DNA of 64,000 nt from Streptomyces gelaticus (GTDB lineage Bacteria; Actinomycetota; Actinomycetes; Streptomycetales; Streptomycetaceae), in contig NZ_BMTF01000002.1 of NCBI RefSeq assembly GCF_014649535.1, positions 248,001 to 312,000 on the forward strand, written 5' to 3'. Position 1 is the first letter of the stretch. The number at the start of each line of letters is the position of its first letter. Of this stretch, positions 27,876-35,377 are shown piece by piece. The position numbers and the translations under genes were made by a program. The notes below the pieces were generated by a model. The model had not been told where the DNA came from. It searched no databases and worked only from the letters and a program-made list of their open reading frames with translations.

Positions 27876-30806
27876 ATGACCACGGCACCACACCGGCAGG
27901 ACGCCTCCGCCGCCGGTCTCGTGCGCTGCGCCGCCGTCTTCCTGCCCGCACCGCTGCCGAGGGCCGGGAGCATCGCCTTCTGGGACCCCGACGGCGGTCC
28001 CCTCCCGGAGCCGGGCGAGGTCTGCGGGCACCCCGCGGACCCGGGGAGCCCGGCACCCGGCGCGCGTGCGGGGCAGATCACGGTCGTCCGCCGGCACGGG
28101 CAGGGGGACGGCGTCCGCCGCCGTACGGTTCCCGCGGTCCTGCTGCCCGTCGCCGACGCGCTCCCGCTGCTGGCCCGGGCCCGGCACCAGGAGTCCGCCC
28201 ACCCCGCCACGCGATGCTGGGGCGCCGCCACACTCCAGGCGCTCAACCTGGCCGCGCGCGGCAGACTCCTCCCCGGTCTGACGGACGACGACCACGACGC
28301 CTGGCGGGCAGGGCCGCGCGACGCCGAGGACATCGCCCACCTCCGGGCGATAGCCGCCGCCATGCCCGCGGAGGGCCACGCGGTCCCGCTGCCGGACCGC
28401 ACGCCGCTCCGGGTCCCCGAGCCGCAGTGGCTGCTCGGCTCGTTCCTCGACGCGGTCGCCGACACCCTGCCCCGTACGCCCGCCGCGGCGTACGCGATGG
28501 GGACGCCCTTCGCGGCCCGCGAGGCCCAGCACCTGCCGGGGGCGCGGGACTGGGCGGTCGAGGTCGCGGCCGGGCTCGACGCGGGCGTACGGGTGTCGCT
28601 GCGCCTCGACCTGTCGGCGTACGAACTCTTCGACACGGCCGACACCTACGACACCGCCGACGCCACCGGCTCCGCAGGGGCCGATGCCGCCGCCGCGCGG
28701 CACGCGGCCGCGGCCATCACCCAGGTGCACAGCCTCGCCGACCCGACCTACGTCACCGACGCCGCCGCGCTGTGGAACGGCGGGGCGGGCGAGCCCTTCG
28801 GCCCGCGCGCCAGGATCGACGCCGTGCTCGCCCTGCGCCGCGCCGCCCGCGTCTGGGCGCCGCTCGAGCGGTTGCTGGACCAGCCGGTGCCCGATGTGCT
28901 CGCCCTGACGGAGGACGAGCTGTACGAGCTGCTCAGCGACGCCGGAGCCCGGCTGGCGGCGGCCGGAGTGAGCGTTCACTGGCCCAGGGAGCTCGTCCGT
29001 TCGCTCACCGCCTCCGCCGTCGTGCGGCCCGCGCCCGGCTCGGCCACCGACGGCACCTCGTTCTTCGACGCCGAGCAGCTCTTCGCCTTCAACTGGCAGT
29101 TGTCGCTGGGCGACGAGCAGCTCACCGAGGCGGAGATGGACCTCCTCGCCGAGGCCCACCGGCCGGTGGTGCGCCTGCGCGACCAATGGGTCGTCGTCGA
29201 CCCCGCGCTCGTACGCAAGGCACGCAAGCGGGAGCTCGGCCTGCTCGATCCGGTCGACGCCCTCGCCGTCGCCCTGACCGGCACCGCCGAGGTCGACGGC
29301 GAACAGGTCGAAGCCGTGCCCGTCGGCGCGCTGGCCGCGCTCCGGGAGCGCATCACCGCCGACCACGCCGCCATCGCACCGCCGCCCGGCCTCGACGCCA
29401 CACTCCGCGACTACCAGCTGCGCGGTCTGGCCTGGCTGGACCGGATGACCTCGCTCGGCCTCGGCGGCTGCCTCGCCGACGACATGGGCCTGGGCAAGAC
29501 GATCACCCTCATCGCCCTCCATCTGCACCGCGCCCGTCCCGCGCCCACCCTGGTGATCTGCCCCGCCTCCCTCCTGGGCAACTGGCACCGCGAGATCAGC
29601 CGATTCGCTCCCGGTGTCCCCGTGCGCCGCTTCCACGGCGCCGACCGCACCCTCGCCGGGCCCGACGGCGGCTTCGTCCTCACCACGTACGGCACGATGC
29701 GTTCCAGCGCCGCGCAACTGGCGGGCCACAGCTGGGGACTGATCGTCGCCGACGAGGCCCAGCACGTGAAGAACCCGCAGTCCTCCACGGCCAAGGCGCT
29801 GCGCACCATCCCGGCCCCCGCCAGAGTCGCCCTCACCGGCACCCCGGTGGAGAACAACCTCTCCGAGCTGTGGGCCCTGCTCGACTGGACCACCCCCGGA
29901 CTGCTCGGCCCCCTCAAGTCCTTCCGGGCCCGGCACGCCCGCACCGTCGAGAGCACCGGCACGGCCGCCGGGCTCGCCAACGACGAGGCGGTCGAACGGC
30001 TCGCCCGCCTGGTCCGGCCCTTCCTCCTGCGCCGCAAGAAGTCCGACCCGGGCATCGCCCCCGAGCTGCCGCCCAAGACGGAGACCGACCACCCCGTCTT
30101 CCTCACCCGCGAGCAGGTCACGCTCTACGAGGCGGCGGTCCGCGAGACGATGGCGTTCATCGAGGCGTCCGAGGGCATCGCCCGGCGTGGTCTGATCATG
30201 AAGCTGCTGGCCTCGCTCAAACAGATCTGCAACCACCCCGCGCAGTATCTGAAGGAGGAGCCGACCCGCCTCGTCGGCCGTTCCGGAAAGCTTGCCCTGC
30301 TCGACGAACTCCTCGACACGATCCTCGCCGAGGACGGCTCCGTCCTGATCTTCACCCAGTACGTGACCATGGCCAGGCTGCTCTCCGCCCACCTCGCCTC
30401 ACGTGCCATTCCCTCCCAGCTCCTGCACGGCGGTACGCCGGTCGCCGAGCGGGAGCGGATGGTGGACCGCTTCCAGTCCGGCGAGGTCCCCGTCTTCCTG
30501 CTGTCCCTCAAGGCGGCGGGCACCGGACTGAATCTCACCAGGGCCGCCCACGTCATCCACTACGACCGCTGGTGGAACCCGGCCGTCGAGGAACAGGCCA
30601 CCGACCGGGCGTACCGCATCGGCCAGACGCAGCCCGTCCAGGTCCACCGGCTGATCGCGGAAGGCACCGTCGAGGACCGGATCGGCGAGCTGCTGGAGGC
30701 GAAGCGTGCCCTGGCCGACACGGTCCTCGGCACCGGCGAGACCGCGCTGTCCGAGCTCAGCGACCGCGACCTGGCCGATCTCGTCTCGCTCCGGAGGCCC
30801 GCATGA
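27876..30806 (+). CDS. SNF2-family DEAD/DEAH-box helicase
   Basis: 976 residues. The N-terminal half (about 1-500) is the extension typical of actinobacterial SNF2 proteins paired with SWIM proteins. The motor follows: motif I DDMGLGKTIT at residue 536, VICPASLLGNWHREI, motif II DEAQ in VADEAQHVKNPQ, LTGTPVENNLSELW, then the second lobe with LIFTQYVTM, GTGLNLTRAAHVIHYDRWWNP and motif VI QATDRAYRIGQTQ. Such motors translocate on double-stranded DNA; no remodelling target is known in Streptomyces. The stop overlaps the SWIM gene start as ATGA, so the two are translationally coupled. Confidence 0.92.
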   Translation: MTTAPHRQDASAAGLVRCAAVFLPAPLPRAGSIAFWDPDGGPLPEPGEVCGHPADPGSPAPGARAGQITVVRRHGQGDGVRRRTVPAVLLPVADALPLLARARHQESAHPATRCWGAATLQALNLAARGRLLPGLTDDDHDAWRAGPRDAEDIAHLRAIAAAMPAEGHAVPLPDRTPLRVPEPQWLLGSFLDAVADTLPRTPAAAYAMGTPFAAREAQHLPGARDWAVEVAAGLDAGVRVSLRLDLSAYELFDTADTYDTADATGSAGADAAAARHAAAAITQVHSLADPTYVTDAAALWNGGAGEPFGPRARIDAVLALRRAARVWAPLERLLDQPVPDVLALTEDELYELLSDAGARLAAAGVSVHWPRELVRSLTASAVVRPAPGSATDGTSFFDAEQLFAFNWQLSLGDEQLTEAEMDLLAEAHRPVVRLRDQWVVVDPALVRKARKRELGLLDPVDALAVALTGTAEVDGEQVEAVPVGALAALRERITADHAAIAPPPGLDATLRDYQLRGLAWLDRMTSLGLGGCLADDMGLGKTITLIALHLHRARPAPTLVICPASLLGNWHREISRFAPGVPVRRFHGADRTLAGPDGGFVLTTYGTMRSSAAQLAGHSWGLIVADEAQHVKNPQSSTAKALRTIPAPARVALTGTPVENNLSELWALLDWTTPGLLGPLKSFRARHARTVESTGTAAGLANDEAVERLARLVRPFLLRRKKSDPGIAPELPPKTETDHPVFLTREQVTLYEAAVRETMAFIEASEGIARRGLIMKLLASLKQICNHPAQYLKEEPTRLVGRSGKLALLDELLDTILAEDGSVLIFTQYVTMARLLSAHLASRAIPSQLLHGGTPVAERERMVDRFQSGEVPVFLLSLKAAGTGLNLTRAAHVIHYDRWWNPAVEEQATDRAYRIGQTQPVQVHRLIAEGTVEDRIGELLEAKRALADTVLGTGETALSELSDRDLADLVSLRRPA

Positions 30807-32107
30807 GCCCCCGCCCGCCCACCGGCCACGGCCCCCGCCCCGCCGTGCGCCCACGGCCAGGCCCCGACGACCTGCGGCGCACCTTCGAGGCCGTGCCGCC
30901 CCGCGCCGGCGACGGCGACGACCCCTTCGCGGACAGCTGGTGGGGCCGTGCCTGGGTGGACGCCCTGGAGGCCCTCTCGATGGACGAGGGCCGGCTCTCC
31001 CGCGGCCGGACGTACGCCGACAGCGGCAAGGTCGCCGCGATCACCGTCACCCCCGGCCGGGTCGTCGCCTACGTCCACGGCAGCCGCCCCCGCCCCTACC
31101 GCTGCGAACTGCGGCTGCGCACCCTCACCGACCCCGACTGGGACACCTTCCTCGACGCGGTCGCGGCCCGGCCCGGCCATCTCGCCGCGCTGCTCACCAA
31201 GGAGATGCCGCACTCGCTGGCCGACACGGCGGCCGAGGCCGGAATCGGGCTGCTGCCCGCAGCGGGGGACCTCGACCCCGGCTGCTCCTGCCCGGACCAC
31301 GGCTGGCCCTGCAAGCACGTGGCCGCGCTCTGCTACCAGATGGCACGGCTCCTGGACGCCGACCCGTTCGTCCTCCTGCTGCTGCGCGGCCGGGGCGAGA
31401 GGGAACTCCTCGAAGAGCTGGGCCGCCGCAACGCCGCGCACTTTGCCCGGGAACGCCCCACGGCCCCCGCCACCCCTTCCGTGCCAGCGCGCGAAGCCCT
31501 CGCCGACCGCTACCTCCCGCCGCTTCCCGCCCCGCTGCCGGTGCTGCCGCATCCCGCACAGCCGCCCTCGTATCCGAGCCTGCCCGGTGCACGTGACCCG
31601 CTCGCCCTCGACCACCTCGCCACGGACGCGGCGGCCCGCGCGCACACGTTCCTCACCACCGGTGCCGACCCGCTCGCCGGACTCACCCCCTGGCAGGACG
31701 CGGTGCGCCTGGCCGCGTCCCGTCCCACCGCCGGGCTCACCGCCACCACCCGCGCCCTCTACCGCGAGCTGGCGTACGCCACCGGCCGCACCACCACCGA
31801 CCTGGCGAGGGCGGTCGCGGCCTGGCGCCAGGGCGGCGCCGAAGGGCTGGCCGTCCTCGAAACCCCCTGGGACCCCCCGGCCGGCCCCTTCGACCGGGCC
31901 CGCCCCGCGCTCGCGGCAGCCGGCTTCCCGCGCTTCCAGCCCCGGCGCAACCACCTCACCCACCCCGGCGGCACGCTCCAGCTCCGTTTCGGCCACGACG
32001 GCCGTTGGTACGGCTACGAATCCGAGCCGGGCGAGGACGACTGGTGGCCCCGCGCCACCCCGGACACCGACCCGGTGAGCGCGCTCATGGAACTCGGCGG
32101 AGGCTGA
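30803..32107 (+). CDS. SWIM zinc-finger protein, SNF2 partner
   Basis: 434 residues. The SWIM finger CxCxnCxH is present as Cys161, Cys163, Cys170 and His172 (CSCPDHGWPCKH); SWIM fingers bind nucleic acid or protein. The N-terminus contains WWGRAWVDALEAL and GRTYADSGKVAAITVTPG, a block typical of this family. The start codon overlaps the stop of the SNF2 helicase gene by 4 bp (ATGA). The fixed pairing suggests that the two proteins work as one complex, by analogy with eukaryotic and archaeal SNF2-SWIM pairs. Confidence 0.9.
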   Translation: MSPRPPTGHGPRPAVRPRPGPDDLRRTFEAVPPRAGDGDDPFADSWWGRAWVDALEALSMDEGRLSRGRTYADSGKVAAITVTPGRVVAYVHGSRPRPYRCELRLRTLTDPDWDTFLDAVAARPGHLAALLTKEMPHSLADTAAEAGIGLLPAAGDLDPGCSCPDHGWPCKHVAALCYQMARLLDADPFVLLLLRGRGERELLEELGRRNAAHFARERPTAPATPSVPAREALADRYLPPLPAPLPVLPHPAQPPSYPSLPGARDPLALDHLATDAAARAHTFLTTGADPLAGLTPWQDAVRLAASRPTAGLTATTRALYRELAYATGRTTTDLARAVAAWRQGGAEGLAVLETPWDPPAGPFDRARPALAAAGFPRFQPRRNHLTHPGGTLQLRFGHDGRWYGYESEPGEDDWWPRATPDTDPVSALMELGGG

Positions 32108-32163
32108 ACCCGGCCCCGGCCGCGGCACAGTACCCGACCGGACCGCGCCCGCCCCCGGCGAGG

Positions 32164-32742
32164 TCAGCGAGGCAGTACGGCATCGACGACATCCCGGGCG
32201 AAGTCCGGCGGTACCGGCTCGCGGCGGAGCAGCACCCGCATCCAGACCGCCCCCGCGATCAGGTCCAGCAGCAGCATCGGGTCGGCGTCCACGGGGAGTT
32301 CGCCGCGGGCGGCGGCGCGGGTGAAGACCGGCTGTTCCCGGGAGAAGCGATCCGCGAAGAAGTCGCGGGTGAGGGCGGCGAGTTCGTCGTCGGGCAGGCC
32401 GGTGCCCGCGGTCATGGCGCGGGCCACGGGTTCGGTGCGCCCGTCGGTGAGCAGACGGGTGATCTGTTCGGTGAGGGCGATCAGATCACCGCGGAGGCTG
32501 CCCGTGTCGGGGATGTCGATGTCGAGGACCCGGGCATGGATCAGGGCCGCCCGCAGGAGCGCCGGCTTCGAGGGCCACCAGCGGTAGATCGTCGTCTTGT
32601 TGACCCCGGATTCCTGGGCGACGGCCTCGATGGTGAGCCGGGCGTAGCCGCGTTCCGCGAGATGGCGCAGCGTGGTGTCGAAGATCGCCTCCGCGGCGCG
32701 GGGGCCCCGGCCCGGGCGGCGGTTCACGGTCGGGTCGGGCAT
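32164..32742 (-). CDS. TetR family transcriptional regulator
   Basis: 192 residues. The N-terminal DNA-binding domain has the helix-turn-helix LTIEAVAQESGVNKTTIYRWW (about residues 36-56), followed by a TetR_C-type ligand/dimer domain with LLDLIAGAVWMRVLLRREP near the end. The ATG at 32742 is chosen because TGGAG lies 6 nt upstream; a TTG 21 nt further up would sit inside the operator palindrome. It is divergent from the HXXEE gene with a perfect 20-bp palindrome between them, so it very likely represses itself and that gene. Confidence 0.9.
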   Translation of the reverse strand: MPDPTVNRRPGRGPRAAEAIFDTTLRHLAERGYARLTIEAVAQESGVNKTTIYRWWPSKPALLRAALIHARVLDIDIPDTGSLRGDLIALTEQITRLLTDGRTEPVARAMTAGTGLPDDELAALTRDFFADRFSREQPVFTRAAARGELPVDADPMLLLDLIAGAVWMRVLLRREPVPPDFARDVVDAVLPR

Positions 32743-32759
32743 GGGCACTCCAGGGAAAT

Positions 32760-32779
32760 GCAACGCAACGTTGCGTTGC
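32760..32779. promoter_or_regulatory. Perfect 20-bp palindrome, probable TetR operator
   Basis: GCAACGCAAC is followed directly by its exact reverse complement GTTGCGTTGC. It lies 17 bp before the tetR start and 50 bp before the HXXEE start and overlaps the TTGCGT that would serve as -35 for the rightward gene. An extra half-like GCGTTGT follows. Size, symmetry and position fit a TetR dimer site. Confidence 0.75.
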
Positions 32780-32829
32780 GTTGTAGGGTGCTGTCATCGT
32801 ACTTCGTACTACGACGCAGGGGGCCCGGT

Positions 32830-33378
32830 ATGGCGGAGGCAACGGTTTCCAAGGCGGTGACCTGGGGGCTTTTCGCCGCCTGGGTGGCCAATGACCTGGA
32901 GGAGCTGGCCACCATGGCCGGCTGGTCGCGGGACGCCCGGCCCGGCCTCCAGGAGCGGTTCCCGCGAGTGCCCGAAGCGTTCTGGGAGCGGATGGAGCTC
33001 TCGCAGCGCGATGTCACCGTCGCGATCGGCCTCATGGGCGGGGTCATGGCGGCGGCGTCGGCGGAGGGAGCGCGCACCGGCGGCCGCAGTCCGTTCTTCC
33101 GGACCGTGCTGGTCGGCTTCGGCGTGCACGGTGTCGCGCACCTGGTGCAGTCGCTGGCCTACCGGGGCTACACGCCGGGGGTGGTCACGGCGCCGACGGT
33201 CGTCATCCCGTACTCGGTCTGGGCCGTGCGGCGGCTGAAGGCGGCCGGGATCACGAGTGACGGCGCCGGCGCGAAGGCTGCGGCGCTGGCGCTTCTCCCG
33301 GTGACCGTGGCGGGAGTTCACGCGCTGGCGCACCGGATCAACCGGCCGCGCGGGCGCGGGGCCCGCGCGGCGATGTGA
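32830..33378 (+). CDS. HXXEE domain membrane protein
   Basis: 182 residues with about four or five hydrophobic helices. The N-terminal helix carries FAAWVANDLEELATMAGWS, matching the HXXEE family except that the first motif residue is Asn instead of His. Other family segments are GFGVHGVAHLVQSLAYRGYTPG and LPVTVAGVHALAHRI, which keep several His residues. No biochemical role is established. It is divergent from a TetR gene whose palindrome lies over its promoter, so it is probably derepressed by a small molecule. Confidence 0.72.
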   Translation: MAEATVSKAVTWGLFAAWVANDLEELATMAGWSRDARPGLQERFPRVPEAFWERMELSQRDVTVAIGLMGGVMAAASAEGARTGGRSPFFRTVLVGFGVHGVAHLVQSLAYRGYTPGVVTAPTVVIPYSVWAVRRLKAAGITSDGAGAKAAALALLPVTVAGVHALAHRINRPRGRGARAAM

Positions 33379-33454
33379 CCGGGCGGCGGAACGGCCGCGC
33401 GGCCGCCGCGCACCGGAGGGCGACGGCAGGGTGCCGGAAGACGGTGACCGGGTG

Positions 33455-33970
33455 TCAGAAGTCCGCGGTCGTGCGCTCTTCGATCCGGGCCACCGAGTCC
33501 TGGGCGTAGGACTTCTCGTAGGCGTCCCGGATGCGCTCGATCCGGGCGTCGCGCACGCGGGCCTCGGACGCGGGGTAGAGCAGGGTCAGTTCGTAACTGC
33601 GCTCCCGTTCGACGACCCCGTTGGAGTCGCGCCACTGCCCCCGGCCCTCCTGGATGGTCAGCCCGTTGGGGAAGCGCGGCGTGACCTCCTCGTCGACGAA
33701 CGCGAGGAACTGGCGAACCGTCACATCGGGTCTCCCGTCAGGACGTTCGGTGCCGAAGAGGAGCCGGGTCTCGATGTAGGCCTCCCCGCGCGAGGCGAAC
33801 GCCCGCGCCGTGGTGTGCGAGACCGCGGGCGCTCCGTCGCCGAGTGTGGCGTACGCGACGGGCGTTCCGGCGGCCAGTACGGTCAGGGCAGCGGCCGTCG
33901 CGGTGAGCGCGGTGTGCTTCTTCGGGCCGGTGAGGCTCTTGGGGACGGTGATGCGGGGAAGACGAGGCAA
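33455..33970 (-). CDS. DUF3574 domain protein, exported
   Basis: 171 residues from a TTG at 33970, preceded by GAAGG at about 8 nt. This start gives a plausible basic N-terminus, a hydrophobic segment (TATAAALTVLAAGTPVAYA) and then the DUF3574 region with YIETRLLFGTERPDG, VTVRQFLAFVDEEVTPRFPNG and a late SYELTLLYP. An ATG at 34165 is also in frame but would add 65 Arg-rich residues that do not look coding. DUF3574 proteins are small, usually exported and of unknown function. The start choice is uncertain. Confidence 0.68.
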   Translation of the reverse strand: MPRLPRITVPKSLTGPKKHTALTATAAALTVLAAGTPVAYATLGDGAPAVSHTTARAFASRGEAYIETRLLFGTERPDGRPDVTVRQFLAFVDEEVTPRFPNGLTIQEGRGQWRDSNGVVERERSYELTLLYPASEARVRDARIERIRDAYEKSYAQDSVARIEERTTADF

Positions 33971-34199
33971 GGCGGGGACCTTCGTTCGGTGCCTGGGAAC
34001 GGCGGTGGCGGATGGAGTCCGGACGCGGGCGGGGGAGAGGCCGCGAGGGCGGAGCCCGTGCGCGAGCGGGGGCCTCGGGCGGTGGCGCGCACATGCGCGG
34101 GCCTCACTGTCGCAAGCGGTCCCGGCCGGGCGGCGGCAAGGACATGTGCATCCGGCGGAAACCACCCGTACGGAGAGGGATGGGCAGTATGAAAATCGT

Positions 34200-34229
34200 T
34201 TGTTCCGACCGGATCGCCGTTGCTAGCTT
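34200..34229 (+). promoter_or_regulatory. Promoter of the DUF7873 gene (leaderless)
   Basis: TTGTTC (34200-34205), an 18-bp spacer and TAGCTT (34224-34229). The -10 ends 7 nt before the GTG at 34237, and no ribosome-binding site is visible, so transcription probably begins at the start codon. Confidence 0.55.
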
Positions 34230-34236
34230 CCTCGTT

Positions 34237-34968
34237 GTGGCGAAACTCAATCAGATCATCGCAGTGGAGAAGGGCGTCAAGTCCAAGGCCCACCAGGACC
34301 TGTCGGCAGCACATCACGGCCTCCAGAAGACCGGCCTGCTGGCCGGGATCTCCCGGACGTACCAGCCGAAGGACGAGGAGGGCGAGCAGCTGCCGCCCGA
34401 GTCGACGCTGGTGCAGATCAAGGCCGAGGACGTGCTGCGGGAGACCGCGGCGACCCTCACCCGGCTCTTCGATGTGACCGCCACGAAGGACTGGGCCAAC
34501 TGCACGGCCCGCGCGGACGTGAAGGTCGACGGGCGGGTGCTCGTGAGCGATGTGCCGGTCTCGTATCTGCTCTTCCTGGAGAAGCAGTTGACGGACCTGA
34601 CCACCTTTGTCCGCAAACTACCGGTGCTCGACGCCGCGGAGGCCTGGACCCAGGACCCGTCGACGGACTCCTGGAAGACCGAGCCGGTGCGGACCCTCCG
34701 TACGAAGAAGGTGCCCCGCAACCACGTGAAGGCGGAGGCCACCGACAAGCACCCGGCGCAGGTCGAGGTGTACTACGAGGACGTCCCGATCGGGTACTGG
34801 ACGACGGTGAAGTTCTCCGGCGCCCTTCCCGCACGGCGCGTCAACGAGCTGCTGGACCGGGTGGAGAAGCTCCAGCAGGCCGTGAAGTACGCCCGCGAGG
34901 AAGCCAACGGCGCGGAGGTCACCGACCAGCGGGTGGGTGATGCGGTATTCGGTTACCTCTTCGGGTGA
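34237..34968 (+). CDS. DUF7873 family protein
   Basis: 243 residues that I recognise as DUF7873, a family with no known function that I recall from Streptomyces. It begins VAKLNQIIAVEKGVKSKAHQ and contains ADVKVDGRVLVSDVPVSYLLFLEK, KVPRNHVKAEATDKHPAQVE and a C-terminal amphipathic helix NELLDRVEKLQQAVKYAREE. There is no signal peptide, membrane segment or catalytic motif that I can name. The product is rich in Lys in an otherwise Arg-biased genome. The gene is probably leaderless. Immediately downstream, in the same direction, lie two tRNA-like RNAs with permuted halves, so an RNA-related role is worth testing; that is inference. Confidence 0.8.
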   Translation: MAKLNQIIAVEKGVKSKAHQDLSAAHHGLQKTGLLAGISRTYQPKDEEGEQLPPESTLVQIKAEDVLRETAATLTRLFDVTATKDWANCTARADVKVDGRVLVSDVPVSYLLFLEKQLTDLTTFVRKLPVLDAAEAWTQDPSTDSWKTEPVRTLRTKKVPRNHVKAEATDKHPAQVEVYYEDVPIGYWTTVKFSGALPARRVNELLDRVEKLQQAVKYAREEANGAEVTDQRVGDAVFGYLFG

Positions 34969-34981
34969 CCGACCATTGATT

Positions 34982-35007
34982 CCCCGGCCGACTCATTTCG
35001 GCCGGGG
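34982..35007 (+). terminator. Hairpin after the DUF7873 gene
   Basis: CCCCGGCC pairs perfectly with GGCCGGGG across a 10-nt loop, 13 nt after the stop. It may end the DUF7873 mRNA. Its right arm (GGCCGGGG) is the same 8-mer as the 5' acceptor region of tRNA-like module A at 35111-35118, so it could also compete for the CCCCGGC at 35079-35085. Confidence 0.5.
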
Positions 35008-35049
35008 TGCGCGAGGAGCGCAAGCTGAAACTGAAGCTTGTCGTGACGA

Positions 35050-35145
35050 CGCGGTTCCAGTGGAGGTTCGATTCCTCCCCCCGGCATTACGCGCTCTGCG
35101 CACATGAACGGGCCGGGGTAGCCCAAATGGCAGAGGCAGACCGCG
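35050..35145 (+). ncRNA. tRNA-like RNA module A, circularly permuted halves
   Basis: The 3' half (35050-35086) comes before the 5' half (35112-35145). Acceptor: GCCGGGG (35112-35118) with CCCCGGC (35079-35085), 7 of 7 Watson-Crick pairs, discriminator A at 35086. D arm: GCC (35121-35123) with GGC (35135-35137), the loop containing the conserved GG. Anticodon stem: GACCG (35139-35143) with CGGTT (35052-35056), extendable by two further pairs. Variable loop: CCAGT. T arm: GGAGG-TTCGATT-CCTCC (35062-35078). Positions T8, A14, G18-G19, T54-T55-C56 and A58, and a possible A15-T48 pair, are all present. A 25-nt spacer joins the halves. No anticodon loop with U33 can be assembled. No CCA is encoded. 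Confidence 0.75.
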
Positions 35146-35219
35146 ATCAATCTCAGACTCTTGCTCCAGACTCAGCATTCGCCACCCATCGCCGAATCAA
35201 ACGGGCCCGTGCCCATGGG

Positions 35220-35289
35220 CGTCGAGATGCCGGTTCGACTCCGGCTCGCAGAGCTTCGATCTGCGGTCGTCTAAAGGCAGGACGCGGCG
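35220..35289 (+). ncRNA. tRNA-like RNA module B, circularly permuted halves
   Basis: The 3' half (35220-35253) precedes the 5' half (35260-35289). Acceptor: TCTGCGG (35260-35266) with TCGCAGA (35246-35252), seven pairs including one G-U. D arm: GTCT (35269-35272) with GGAC (35280-35283), loop AAAGGCA. Anticodon stem: CGGCG (35285-35289) with CGTCG (35220-35224), one G-U. Variable loop: AGAT. T arm: GCCGG-TTCGACT-CCGGC (35229-35245). Only seven bases (35253-35259) link the halves, so in the transcript the acceptor stem is capped by a small loop. The anticodon stem opens toward flanking RNA. The elements resemble a class I tRNA closely, but the order is permuted. Confidence 0.75.
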
Positions 35290-35346
35290 ACATAAACCTG
35301 ACGCGGGTCCTTAAAAGTGTCGGCGTGCCGAACGGGTGGCACACCA

Positions 35347-35377
35347 GGGCTCGGGGGCCGGCTACGCCCCCGGGCCC
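35347..35377. terminator. Bidirectional terminator between the RNA locus and the C39 gene
   Basis: GGGCTCGGGGGC pairs with GCCCCCGGGCCC (12 positions, one T-G) around a 7-nt loop. It would end transcripts of the tRNA-like locus from the left and overlaps the last codons of the C39-like gene from the right. Confidence 0.6.

Noticed and set aside
35001-35086. An ordinary tRNA in normal order, using GCCGGGG at 35001-35007 as the 5' acceptor strand
   Set aside because: The acceptor would pair, but the following bases form GCGC/GCGC, CAAGCT/AGCTTG and GTCG/CGAC hairpins instead of a D arm and an anticodon arm. The downstream 5' half at 35112 gives far better D and anticodon helices.
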